Part shown: piece by piece, positions 1-8,146 of the stretch | How the letters are laid out: each line of letters opens with the position of its first letter | Numbering within the stretch: the first letter of the stretch is position 1 | DNA from: an uncultured bacterium | GTDB lineage: Bacteria; Bacteroidota; Bacteroidia; Chitinophagales; Chitinophagaceae | Direction: 5' to 3' | Assembly (NCBI GenBank): GCA_903826405.1 | Contig: CAIKEH010000040.1 | Coordinates: 1-64,000 of the forward strand | DNA length: 64,000 nt | Notes under the pieces: generated by a model | Database searches by the model: none | What the model was told of the DNA's origin: nothing | The model's input: only the letters and a program-made list of their open reading frames with translations | Made by a program: the position numbers and the translations under genes

Positions 1-35
1 CGGATTATCGGATTGATGGATTAACGGATTGATTT
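1..35. repeat. short degenerate GGATT-rich tandem repeat
   Basis: The first 35 bases repeat a GGATTnnT-like unit four times (GGATTATC, GGATTGAT, GGATTAAC, GGATTGAT). It lies downstream of the histidine kinase gene that ends at 92 on the minus strand. It is short and its left side is outside the window, so nothing more can be said. Confidence 0.4.
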
Positions 36-91
36 AATATGAATAATCATACCTACAACGAATTTATCCACTTATTCATTAATCCAGTAAT

Positions 92-1627
92 TCACAAAAC
101 CACCGGCTTGCCGACCCATTTGCGGAGGCGAAGGAAGAGATCGTCGGGGTTGAAGGGTTTGCTGACATAATCCTGCATGCCAGCGCTGGTGACTTTTTCC
201 CTGATGTTGGTGCTGGCCGAAGCGGTGAGCGCCATGATCGGAGTATGAATGTTGAATTCCCTGATCTTTTGCGTGGCCGTATAGCCATCCATCACGGGCA
301 TTTGAAGATCCATCAAGACGAGATCATATTCCCTCTGTTGCATCTTCACCACGGCTTCAAGACCGTTCTCTGCAACATCGACAACGGCATTCCATCCTTC
401 CAGCAGTTGCACAGCGAGTAAAATGTTGAATGGGGTATCCTCAACAACCAGCACTCGTGCACCACCCAGATCCTGATCGTAGACAGATATGATTTCGGCT
501 TCGTGGTCCTCGGGTCGGATGTAGCCGAGCTTCAGTTCGAATGTGAAGGTAGACCCCTTGCCAGGTTCCGTTTCCAACAGGATGCTGCTTTCCATCAATT
601 GAAGCAGTTCGGAAGTGATGGCCAGCCCTAGTCCGGTTCCTCCGTATTCCCTGGTGATCTTGGTGGAGGCTTGGGCGAAGGGTTTGAAGATATGCTCCAA
701 TTTACCCCGTTCAATTCCCACTCCCGTATCTCTCACGGAGAAGGAGATGACGCAGTGGTCTTCTTCTTTAGCCTTCAGCTGAAGGTCCATTCGGATGCGC
801 CCATCCCGGGTGAATTTAACCGCATTCGACAATAAGTTGTTCAGAACCTGCATGAGTCGCAAGGGATCTCCATTGGCCCACTCGGGTATCTCATCGTCTA
901 TGTTCAGTGTCATGATGTTTCCACGCTCCTGCGCTTTGATACTATGCGCCTGAAAAAGGTCATTCACCAGTTTCCTGATGTCGAAAGGAGCCGCTTCCAG
1001 ATCGAGCTTTCCTGCTCCGATCTTGCTGAAATCAAGGATATCGTTGATGAGGGTGAGCAGCGTGTCTGCCGAGGTCTTGAGCACACGCATGTTCCGTATC
1101 TGATCGGCTCGGGGATCTTGCCGGAGCAGTATATGTCCAAGCCCTATGATGGCATTCAGCGGGGTTCGTATCTCGTGGCTAATGATGGAAAGGAACTCTG
1201 ATTTGGCAACATTCGCTTTTTCCGCCTCCACTTTAGCCTTTTCAGCTTCCTCCTTGGCTTTACGCATGGCCTCCTCCGCTTCATTACGTTTGGCAATGAT
1301 CGTATCCAGGTACTCCACCACGTCCAGAAGGTTCTCCTCGCCTTGTCGGATCACATGGGTGTTACCAGGCTCCATGTTGCGGATGGCCTCCATGAGCTTC
1401 TCAATGGAGATCTTCCTGACCTCCACTTCCTGTTTCAAGCGAGCATATATATCCAGATAGTCATTCTCACTCACCCTGAAAGCGTGCTCCGACATCACCT
1501 TGTCCCTGTCGAAAGCATTGAATGCGACATCCATGGCGTGGATGAAAGGCTGTAGAGAGGGTTCCTGCTCCCAACCCGGGGGCAGATACCTTTCCATATG
1601 CCTGGCAAGAAGTTTGTTATACGCCAT
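92..1627 (-). CDS. hybrid sensor histidine kinase with C-terminal receiver, FIST-associated type
   Basis: Cytosolic hybrid kinase of 511 residues with no membrane segment. Residues 1-80 hold a helical N-terminal region with the pattern LLARHMERYLPPG then FDRDK, as seen in kinases encoded beside FIST proteins. A charged coiled coil (about 105-145, alternating KAKEEAEKA) leads into HisKA with H151 in SHEIRTPLN. The HATPase has the N box (NNLLSNAVKFT), G1 (DTGVGIERG) and G2 (GGTGLGLAI). The receiver (about 390-505) has acceptor D440 in LMDLQMPVMDG and K491 in SKP. It is last in a four-gene operon, 11 bp after the upstream FIST gene. Phosphate probably moves H151 to D440 and on to the HPt protein encoded two genes upstream. 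The ligand is unknown; the FIST proteins are the likely sensors. Confidence 0.93.
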   Translation of the reverse strand: MAYNKLLARHMERYLPPGWEQEPSLQPFIHAMDVAFNAFDRDKVMSEHAFRVSENDYLDIYARLKQEVEVRKISIEKLMEAIRNMEPGNTHVIRQGEENLLDVVEYLDTIIAKRNEAEEAMRKAKEEAEKAKVEAEKANVAKSEFLSIISHEIRTPLNAIIGLGHILLRQDPRADQIRNMRVLKTSADTLLTLINDILDFSKIGAGKLDLEAAPFDIRKLVNDLFQAHSIKAQERGNIMTLNIDDEIPEWANGDPLRLMQVLNNLLSNAVKFTRDGRIRMDLQLKAKEEDHCVISFSVRDTGVGIERGKLEHIFKPFAQASTKITREYGGTGLGLAITSELLQLMESSILLETEPGKGSTFTFELKLGYIRPEDHEAEIISVYDQDLGGARVLVVEDTPFNILLAVQLLEGWNAVVDVAENGLEAVVKMQQREYDLVLMDLQMPVMDGYTATQKIREFNIHTPIMALTASASTNIREKVTSAGMQDYVSKPFNPDDLFLRLRKWVGKPVVL

Positions 1628-1638
1628 GATCCCGATCT

Positions 1639-2781
1639 TTAAGATTCATCTAAGGTGGTGATGGTCATGGTCTGATTATGCAATTGACAAGGTTCGCATT
1701 TCATCAGAGGCGATATCTCCCCGTAAGAATAGAATCCAGTCAGGAATGTGGACTCGCCAAAAATATCGGCGACGGACTCCACCTCCTCCTCGATACGTTT
1801 GTCCAATATGATCTTCCTTCCCACACAACTGATGAGCAAGGCCAATTTAGGAGACTTATGGGAAAGTTCATTGTAATTATGATCCGCTGCAATGGCCGCC
1901 GCACCAACGAGTTTATCGAAATTCGCTTTCATGAAGCGTACCAATGATCCTTGCGGAACATCCCCGGAAAATACCATGCCATCATCTTCTGGATCGATGG
2001 AAAGTATGGTACGTACGAGTGGTATGTCATGACCGGGTAATTTCACGGACAAGGGGAAGAGCAGAGCGGCACCCGGCAACTCATTCACATGATTACCCAG
2101 ATAGATCTTGTACAAATCAAGTGCGCTGCGGTTGTCGATCCCGAATAATTTATTGTCTATGGATTTGGTTACAGTTCTTTCCGGTCCAAACATGTCCCAA
2201 CCACCCATGGAAGAATGAGTGACCACCAGATCTTTCCCATAAAATCCCATGGCGGCGATGGTGCCAGCTTGCACAGGTCCGTTCAAGCCTACCACTGACT
2301 TTTCAAATCTCACGCCGTCACCGGCCATACCGCCAGTGATCGGCACTTTGCGCCTATTGGTTTCCTCCATGCCAAGTACCAGCTGGCTTCCATTGGCTAT
2401 ACTCCCATCCGAAAGGATCAGCACATAGGCCAGATCATCGGCATCCAAGGCCTTCATGATATCTTTCCCTGCCTGAAAACTATCAGAGAAACCTTGTATG
2501 TTCACCGAAGTGCTTTTCAGTTTTGTCTTGTTAAATGTGATGGCCGTGATGGAAACGGTATCTTCATATACATATTTGGCGAGGATCTCCCCCGCAGTGG
2601 AACATAACATGATCTGTGCTGATGGATATCGCGAAATCATCAGTTCATAAAATCCGGGATCGCTTAAGATCAAGCGTTCGCCAAAACACAGGACCAGACT
2701 GGCCTCTTTCGGGTCTGATGGGTCGTTCAGTTCGTTGGATGTGAATTTTCCGTCCTTATATAATTCCTGGGATACTGTCAT
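1639..2781 (-). CDS. FIST domain signal-sensing protein (second copy of operon)
   Basis: A 380-residue soluble protein with FIST_N (about 28-190) and FIST_C (about 220-370) and no signal peptide. Diagnostic features are the GGMAGDGVRF segment, the GFYGKDL/SSMGGWDMFG region and the C-terminal FYSYGEISP ... LHNQTMTITT block. FIST domains bind small ligands and pass the signal to partner kinases; in gamma-proteobacteria the heme-bearing FIST protein NosP senses nitric oxide with the hybrid kinase NahK. It is a clear paralogue of the gene at 3285-4421 and sits directly upstream of the hybrid kinase (11 bp). Whether it binds heme cannot be judged from sequence alone. Confidence 0.88.
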   Translation of the reverse strand: MTVSQELYKDGKFTSNELNDPSDPKEASLVLCFGERLILSDPGFYELMISRYPSAQIMLCSTAGEILAKYVYEDTVSITAITFNKTKLKSTSVNIQGFSDSFQAGKDIMKALDADDLAYVLILSDGSIANGSQLVLGMEETNRRKVPITGGMAGDGVRFEKSVVGLNGPVQAGTIAAMGFYGKDLVVTHSSMGGWDMFGPERTVTKSIDNKLFGIDNRSALDLYKIYLGNHVNELPGAALLFPLSVKLPGHDIPLVRTILSIDPEDDGMVFSGDVPQGSLVRFMKANFDKLVGAAAIAADHNYNELSHKSPKLALLISCVGRKIILDKRIEEEVESVADIFGESTFLTGFYSYGEISPLMKCEPCQLHNQTMTITTLDES

Positions 2782-2810
2782 GGGTTTTTAGGGGTTGTTC
2801 AGCTCTACGA

Positions 2811-3206
2811 CTACAGATTGTATTCCTTTTGCAATCCACGGATGACCTTGTCCGAGGTATACTCCAGATGGTCAAGCAAGGCTGGAAGTGTTTCCAACCC
2901 CTCCCCGTTTCTCCCGGATCGTACGATTTCGAATATGGTCTCCTTTAGGCTGTGGATACCCATGGAATGAATGCTTTGTTTCAGTTTGTGTGCCAATGAG
3001 GCCATGGCCTGCAGATCGCCTTGATGATGATGATGCAGAATACCTTCAACGATGCCCGGGGTCTGCTCGACGAAAAGCTTGACCATGGTCTTCAGAAATG
3101 TTTCATTACCCCTGCTGATGGCACGAAGTTGAGTCAGATCGTAAAACCCGGAGTCATTCCGGTTTTCAGCCACGCCGGGCATCAGTAAAGTGTTCATGGA
3201 TGTCAT
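2811..3206 (-). CDS. HPt domain phosphotransfer protein
   Basis: A 131-residue single-domain histidine phosphotransfer protein. The phosphorylatable histidine is H73 in the sequence LAHKLKQSIHSMG, matching the HPt consensus AHxLKxxxxxxG. It is preceded by the helix FLKTMVKLFVEQTP, where HPt proteins dock to receivers. It lies between the two FIST genes (29 bp before the next gene) in the same operon as the hybrid kinase. That kinase has a receiver but no HPt of its own, so this protein probably completes its phosphorelay and carries phosphate to a response regulator encoded elsewhere. Confidence 0.9.
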   Translation of the reverse strand: MTSMNTLLMPGVAENRNDSGFYDLTQLRAISRGNETFLKTMVKLFVEQTPGIVEGILHHHHQGDLQAMASLAHKLKQSIHSMGIHSLKETIFEIVRSGRNGEGLETLPALLDHLEYTSDKVIRGLQKEYNL

Positions 3207-3284
3207 GTTCCCAATTTTAAGGTCACTGATGAAGCCGGGATCTTTAACTTATATCCCGGCTTCTTTTACTTGATAAGAGATGGA

Positions 3285-4421
3285 TCAATCTTCAGAAAAT
3301 GTCGTGATGGTCATGGTCTGGTTGTGCAATTCACAAGGGGTGCCCATACCGAATGGAGAAAGACCTCCATACGTATAGAAACCGGTAACGGCGCAATCCT
3401 TGCCCAAAACCTCGCCTGCAGCCTGAACCTCTTCCTCCGACTTGGCATCAAGGATGATCTTACGCCCTACACAGCTCAGGAGCAGGGACAACTGGGGCTT
3501 ATGATTGTCCAGACCCTTCATGGAGTCCTTCGCAGCAATGGCGGAAGCCTCGATCAACTTCTGGATGTTCCCACGCATCAACCGCACCGTACTGCCCTCC
3601 GGCATGTTCCCGGCGAACGTCATCGATTTATCATCATCGCTCACTGCCAATACAGTCCTGATCAGGTATTTCTCAGCATTCTGGACCTTCATGGAAAGGG
3701 GGAATAACAGGGCGGATCCAGGTAGTTCGTCGACGAAAGTTCCGAGGTATTTTTTGTACAGGTCCAGTGCACTTTCCTCGTCGATTTTGTACAGTACATT
3801 CTTGGCCGACTTGGTGATGACCCTCTCATAACCGAATTCATCCCATCCGCCCAAAGAACCGTGACCAATATGAAGATGCTCGCCATAGAAACCTACAGCG
3901 ATGATATTACCCTGACCCGGTATCTCATTCAGCCCGGTGAAAGTTTGCTGGAACCTCGCGGCATCACCGGCAAGTCCGCCAGTGATGGGGATCTTTTGCG
4001 TATTCCCTTCATTGAACCCGCGTACCAGTTCGTGGCCTTCAACCAGCAGTCCATCGGAAATAATGAAAATGCCTTTCAGGTGGTCCCCATCAAGTTGCTT
4101 CTTAATGGCGACACCAGCCGAATAACTATCTGCATACCTGCTGATGCTGGTGTTGACGCATTTCAACTGAGATCTCTCCAATTCAATGGCCGTTGCGACA
4201 ACACTGTTATCCTGAACGGAGCCATTTGAGATCTCACCTGCGGTGGACGACATGAGGATGTCCGCCTTGGGATAGGCTTTGCGAAGATGATCGAAGGTTT
4301 CAGGGGCGATAAGGAGTTCTGAGGATCCAAATGCCAGTACCAACTGACATTTTGCAGGATCAAGGTCTGATACGGAGTCCTCCCATTTGTTGTTGAGGAA
4401 TTGATGCTGTCTGGTTTTCAT
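3285..4421 (-). CDS. FIST domain signal-sensing protein (first copy of operon)
   Basis: FIST_N plus FIST_C protein, about 379 residues from the start chosen here. The reading frame extends upstream to 4484, but the start at 4421 (MKTRQHQFLNN) aligns with the start of the paralogue at 1639-2781, and the extra 21 residues look like leader sequence. Shared blocks with the paralogue include GGLAGDAARF, GHGSLGGWDEFGYERV and the C-terminal GFYTYGGLSP ... CELHNQTMTITT. It is first in the operon FIST-HPt-FIST-kinase, with a 78-bp gap to the HPt gene. Two diverged sensors upstream of one kinase suggest sensing of two ligands or a heterodimer; that is inference. Confidence 0.87.
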   Translation of the reverse strand: MKTRQHQFLNNKWEDSVSDLDPAKCQLVLAFGSSELLIAPETFDHLRKAYPKADILMSSTAGEISNGSVQDNSVVATAIELERSQLKCVNTSISRYADSYSAGVAIKKQLDGDHLKGIFIISDGLLVEGHELVRGFNEGNTQKIPITGGLAGDAARFQQTFTGLNEIPGQGNIIAVGFYGEHLHIGHGSLGGWDEFGYERVITKSAKNVLYKIDEESALDLYKKYLGTFVDELPGSALLFPLSMKVQNAEKYLIRTVLAVSDDDKSMTFAGNMPEGSTVRLMRGNIQKLIEASAIAAKDSMKGLDNHKPQLSLLLSCVGRKIILDAKSEEEVQAAGEVLGKDCAVTGFYTYGGLSPFGMGTPCELHNQTMTITTFSED

Positions 4422-4908
4422 GCGTTTGGCTTTTTTATGGTGATCATTATTAAGGCTACTATTCGGACCCGCGAACATACCCACTTACATTTTTGTGGTC
4501 TATGATCATGGTCAGGTGGCCAGCTAAAAAAAATAATTAGCGCATTACAACCTATACGTAATGGATGAGATCACGGGTTGGTAGAATGGGCGCGTCTTCC
4601 ACGAGGAAAAACGTGGTTCAGGGGATGAACACCCCGGATTCGTGAAAAACAGGCCAATGGCCAGGTACGGTTAGGATTCGTGAGTGTATCAAGATAGGGC
4701 AAGCTTTAGGAAAAAGCAAGGGGAAATGGGTATAATTGCGTATTCTTTTTGTAAAACGCTACAGATCAAGAGTTTGATCTTTATCACCGATCATTACAAA
4801 TATTTGATTTTCAATGTGTTATTAAATTCCTAGCGCGATGGAATTAAAATACCCATTCACGGGTAAAAATCAAGATCAGACCGGTGCTATATATATAATT
4901 AAGGCAGA
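4422..4908. other. intergenic region upstream of the FIST-kinase operon
   Basis: About 490 bp without a credible gene. It must carry the promoter of the minus-strand FIST operon. A 10-bp motif GGATTCGTGA occurs twice about 40 bp apart (around 4637 and 4673), and the right part (4740-4900) is AT-rich. I see no tRNA, terminator or clear operator. Confidence 0.5.
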
Positions 4909-5436
4909 CTATCTGTTCAACCAGGCTTCCCGGGTCATCAAAAAAACCACATTCGTCTTGGCCGGCTCCCCATAATACGCCACTTGCTCCTCCCCGATTT
5001 GGCTTGCCCCCAATTTCTGCATGGCTTTTCGGGAACGGATATTCAAAGCGCCAACATGGAAAACGACCCTCTCCAATCGGGTGAAGGCATGATCCAACAT
5101 GAGGGTTTTGACCTGACGATTGATGGAAGTTCCCCAACATGCCCGAGAAAAAAAGGTGTATCCGATCTTGACCTCACCCTGATCAGGAAGCAGGTCATAG
5201 AACCGGGTGCCTCCTATAGCCCGCCCCGACCCTAAATCCCTCACCAGAAACGCACCCCCGGAAGCCATCGCCCCTTCGAAATAAGTCGTGAAAACATCCT
5301 CCTTGTACCTGTCCGGATTCGGATGTTGCTCCCAGATCAAAGGATCGGATGCCACGGCATACAATTCCACGAAATCCTCCTGCTGAAGAGGTTCGAGAAT
5401 GAGGTGTTCATTTGAAAGGCGGGATTGAAGGTACAT
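4909..5436 (-). CDS. GNAT family N-acetyltransferase (RimJ/RimL type)
   Basis: A 175-residue acetyl-CoA-dependent N-acetyltransferase. The N-terminal NEHLILEPLQQEDFVELYAVA and the central AIGGTRFYDLL ... EVKIGYTFFSRACWGT are typical of RimJ/RimL-like Acetyltransf_3 proteins. The NIRSRKAMQKLGA helix forms the last part of the acetyl-CoA site. The canonical Q/RxxGxG/A loop is replaced by ACWGTSINRQV, as is common in this subgroup. The acceptor (ribosomal protein or small amine) cannot be deduced. It stands alone, divergent from the GH9 gene. Confidence 0.85.
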   Translation of the reverse strand: MYLQSRLSNEHLILEPLQQEDFVELYAVASDPLIWEQHPNPDRYKEDVFTTYFEGAMASGGAFLVRDLGSGRAIGGTRFYDLLPDQGEVKIGYTFFSRACWGTSINRQVKTLMLDHAFTRLERVVFHVGALNIRSRKAMQKLGASQIGEEQVAYYGEPAKTNVVFLMTREAWLNR

Positions 5437-5577
5437 GGGGATTATTGGTTTGGCGAATTTACGAATTTACGGAAGGGTGGGCCCATTACAAGTTCATGAT
5501 TGGGTTCTTCTCTATTCGAAATGTATGGGGCAGAAATTAATCATACATTCAGGTATACTCCCAAAAAATTACAAGGT

Positions 5578-8073
5578 ATGGCTCTACATAAGTTGAAAAT
5601 GCTCCTTTCACCCTTAGCGTCTCTTCCCATTTTCCTTGTTTTGGTATCCGTAGGTTTTTCAGCTGCAACACAGGATAGCACATCAAAGAGCTGGATCAGG
5701 ACAAACCTTCTCGGATATCCGGAACAAGGCTTGAAGAATGCGGTATGGTGCACCCAAAAAGAAATGGTCGCCTCTAAAGCGGAGTTGAAGGAAGCAAATA
5801 GTAATAAAACCGTTATGAAGATCGATATGGGAACGGATTTCGGGGCCTATGGCCCGTTCCGCCATACCGCCAGGATCAGCTTCTCATCCTGGGAAAAACC
5901 GGGCAGCTATTATCTATCTGTGAACGGCACGAGATCGCCTGTTTTTCGGATCGACAATGCCGTCTATCAGGGAACGGCGGACTTCTGTCTTCGATATATG
6001 CGTCAGCAACGCAACGGATTCAACCCTTCCATAAAAGACAGTTGCCATACTCGCGATGGGTACACACTCTATGGTCCCATGCCGGATAGCACGCATGTCG
6101 ATGTCGTGGGAGGATGGCATGATGCAACGGATTACCTGCAATACAGCACCACGAGTGCAAATGCCACCTGGCAACTGCTCTCCGCCTACCGCGATTTTAA
6201 ACCCGTTTTCGGCGACACCAAACAGGCCAATGGTCTCGAGGGATCAAACGGCACGGCCGATGTATTGGACGAAGCCAAGTGGGGGCTGGACTGGCTAATG
6301 AAAATGAATCCCTCGGATGGCATCATGTTCAACCAGCTCGGTGATGACAGGGACCATAAACGCATGCGCATGCCTGGGCTGGATACCAACTACTATGGTA
6401 AAGGGCTGGAACGTCCAGTATACTTCGTATCAGGCAAACCTCAGCAACGGGGGAACTTCATGAATGCCACCACAGGAGTTTCGTCCATCGCAGGAAAATT
6501 CTCAAGTGCCTTTTCACTGGCCTCATCCATGTACAGGGAACAGGAACCCGTATTGGCCGGCACCTTCCGCAATCGATCGTTGGGGGCATATCGATATGGT
6601 CAGCAATTCCCGGGATTTATGCAGACCGCTTCCGTTGTTTCACCATACATATATGCGGAACAGAATTGGGTGGACGATATGGAACTTGCGGCGGCGGCGA
6701 TGAACAACCCTTCAGAAGCCATGACCTATGCCAGGCAGGAACCCATCACTCCCTGGCTGGGAAAAGATACTGCCGCACATTATCAATGGTACCCTTTCAT
6801 CAACATCGGCCATTATGAATTGGCAAAAAGAGCATCAGGATCCCTGAGGGATTCCGTGATCGCGATGTATAGGAAAGGCATCGATCTGGTCTGGCAAAAA
6901 GCAAAGAATAACGCCTTCTACAGAGGGATCCCCTTCATCTGGTGCAGCAACAACTTCACTACCTCCTTTGCGATCCAGTGCCTGTGGTATCAGGAACTTT
7001 CCGGTGATCACAGTGTGGATGAATTCGGCCAGTCGAATCTGGACTGGATATTCGGGGTGAACCCCTGGGGGACCAGCATGGTATACGGACTCCCTGCGGA
7101 TGGCGACACCCCTGTTGACCCGCACTCCGGATTCACCCATATCGGTAACATACCCATAGACGGAGGATTGGTGGACGGACCCGTGTACACATCCACATTC
7201 TCCAATTTGATCGGCATTTCATTATCTCATCCAGATCAATATGCCCCATTTCAAAGCGGTCTCGCCGTTTATCATGATGATTATGGCGACTATAGTACCA
7301 ATGAGCCAACTATGGACGGGACCGCTTCACTGATCTATCTACTCGCTGCCAGGGAATTTGAGAATCGTCATAAAGCATACACTCTCGAGGAAGGAGCCGT
7401 CACCCGGGGGGACAGCACAAAAAAAGAATTGTCCCTGGTCTTCACCGGAGATGAGTTCTTCGAAGGGCTGCCGACCATAACAAAAACCCTTTCCTCCACG
7501 AAAGTACCGGGGAGCTTCTTCTTCACCGGCAGGATGTACAGGAACAAAAAGGCACAGCCATTCATCACCCGGCTTGAACAGGATGGCCATTTTCTCGGTG
7601 GACATTCAGATCAGCACTTGCTCTATAATGATTGGGATCGGCGAGACAGCTTATTGGTGAGCAAGGATTCTCTGGTGAGTGACCTCATAGTTAATCATGC
7701 CGCCATGCGGTCCATGGGGATCAAACATGGCAATGATTACCTCATTGCTCCATACGAGTGGTGGAATAAAGAGGTTTCAGCTTGGTGCCGTGAGCTTGGC
7801 ATCCAATTGATCAATTTCACGGGAGGCACCAGATCCAATGCGGATTACACTTACCCTGACATGGGCAAGTCATACATCAGCAGTGATGAGATCATCAAAC
7901 ATCTTCTTGCGATGGAGAAAAAAGGAGGATTGAACGGCGCTATCATCCTCATCCATGCAGGAACCGATCCACGCAGAAAAGATAAACTCTATGATCGCTT
8001 GCCGGAACTGATCCGAAGCCTGAAGCAGAAGGGATACACATTCAAGCGTGTCGATAGCCTGCTCGGAAGATGA
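5578..8073 (+). CDS. GH9 endoglucanase fused to a C-terminal polysaccharide deacetylase-like domain
   Basis: Secreted fusion enzyme of 832 residues. The frame opens at a TTG at 5500, but the ATG at 5578 gives a proper signal peptide (MALHKLK then a long hydrophobic run). An Ig-like CelD_N domain follows (WIRTNLLGYPEQ). The GH9 catalytic domain has the aspartate pair in VGGWHDATDY and the proton-donor glutamate region TNEPTMDGTA. The last 190 residues form a NodB-like deacetylase module with motif 2 as GGHSDQH; motif 1 reads FTGDEF instead of TFDDG. GH9 enzymes cleave beta-1,4-glucans; the deacetylase module may remove acetyl groups from the same or a neighbouring polymer. It is a stand-alone gene, convergent with the next one. 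Confidence 0.92.
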   Translation: MALHKLKMLLSPLASLPIFLVLVSVGFSAATQDSTSKSWIRTNLLGYPEQGLKNAVWCTQKEMVASKAELKEANSNKTVMKIDMGTDFGAYGPFRHTARISFSSWEKPGSYYLSVNGTRSPVFRIDNAVYQGTADFCLRYMRQQRNGFNPSIKDSCHTRDGYTLYGPMPDSTHVDVVGGWHDATDYLQYSTTSANATWQLLSAYRDFKPVFGDTKQANGLEGSNGTADVLDEAKWGLDWLMKMNPSDGIMFNQLGDDRDHKRMRMPGLDTNYYGKGLERPVYFVSGKPQQRGNFMNATTGVSSIAGKFSSAFSLASSMYREQEPVLAGTFRNRSLGAYRYGQQFPGFMQTASVVSPYIYAEQNWVDDMELAAAAMNNPSEAMTYARQEPITPWLGKDTAAHYQWYPFINIGHYELAKRASGSLRDSVIAMYRKGIDLVWQKAKNNAFYRGIPFIWCSNNFTTSFAIQCLWYQELSGDHSVDEFGQSNLDWIFGVNPWGTSMVYGLPADGDTPVDPHSGFTHIGNIPIDGGLVDGPVYTSTFSNLIGISLSHPDQYAPFQSGLAVYHDDYGDYSTNEPTMDGTASLIYLLAAREFENRHKAYTLEEGAVTRGDSTKKELSLVFTGDEFFEGLPTITKTLSSTKVPGSFFFTGRMYRNKKAQPFITRLEQDGHFLGGHSDQHLLYNDWDRRDSLLVSKDSLVSDLIVNHAAMRSMGIKHGNDYLIAPYEWWNKEVSAWCRELGIQLINFTGGTRSNADYTYPDMGKSYISSDEIIKHLLAMEKKGGLNGAIILIHAGTDPRRKDKLYDRLPELIRSLKQKGYTFKRVDSLLGR

Positions 8074-8146
8074 AGATCTCTTAGCGCACAAGCGTTGTAG
8101 GAATAACTTTTCTGTTTCGGGTCTACCCTTTGCAGCAAAACACCCA

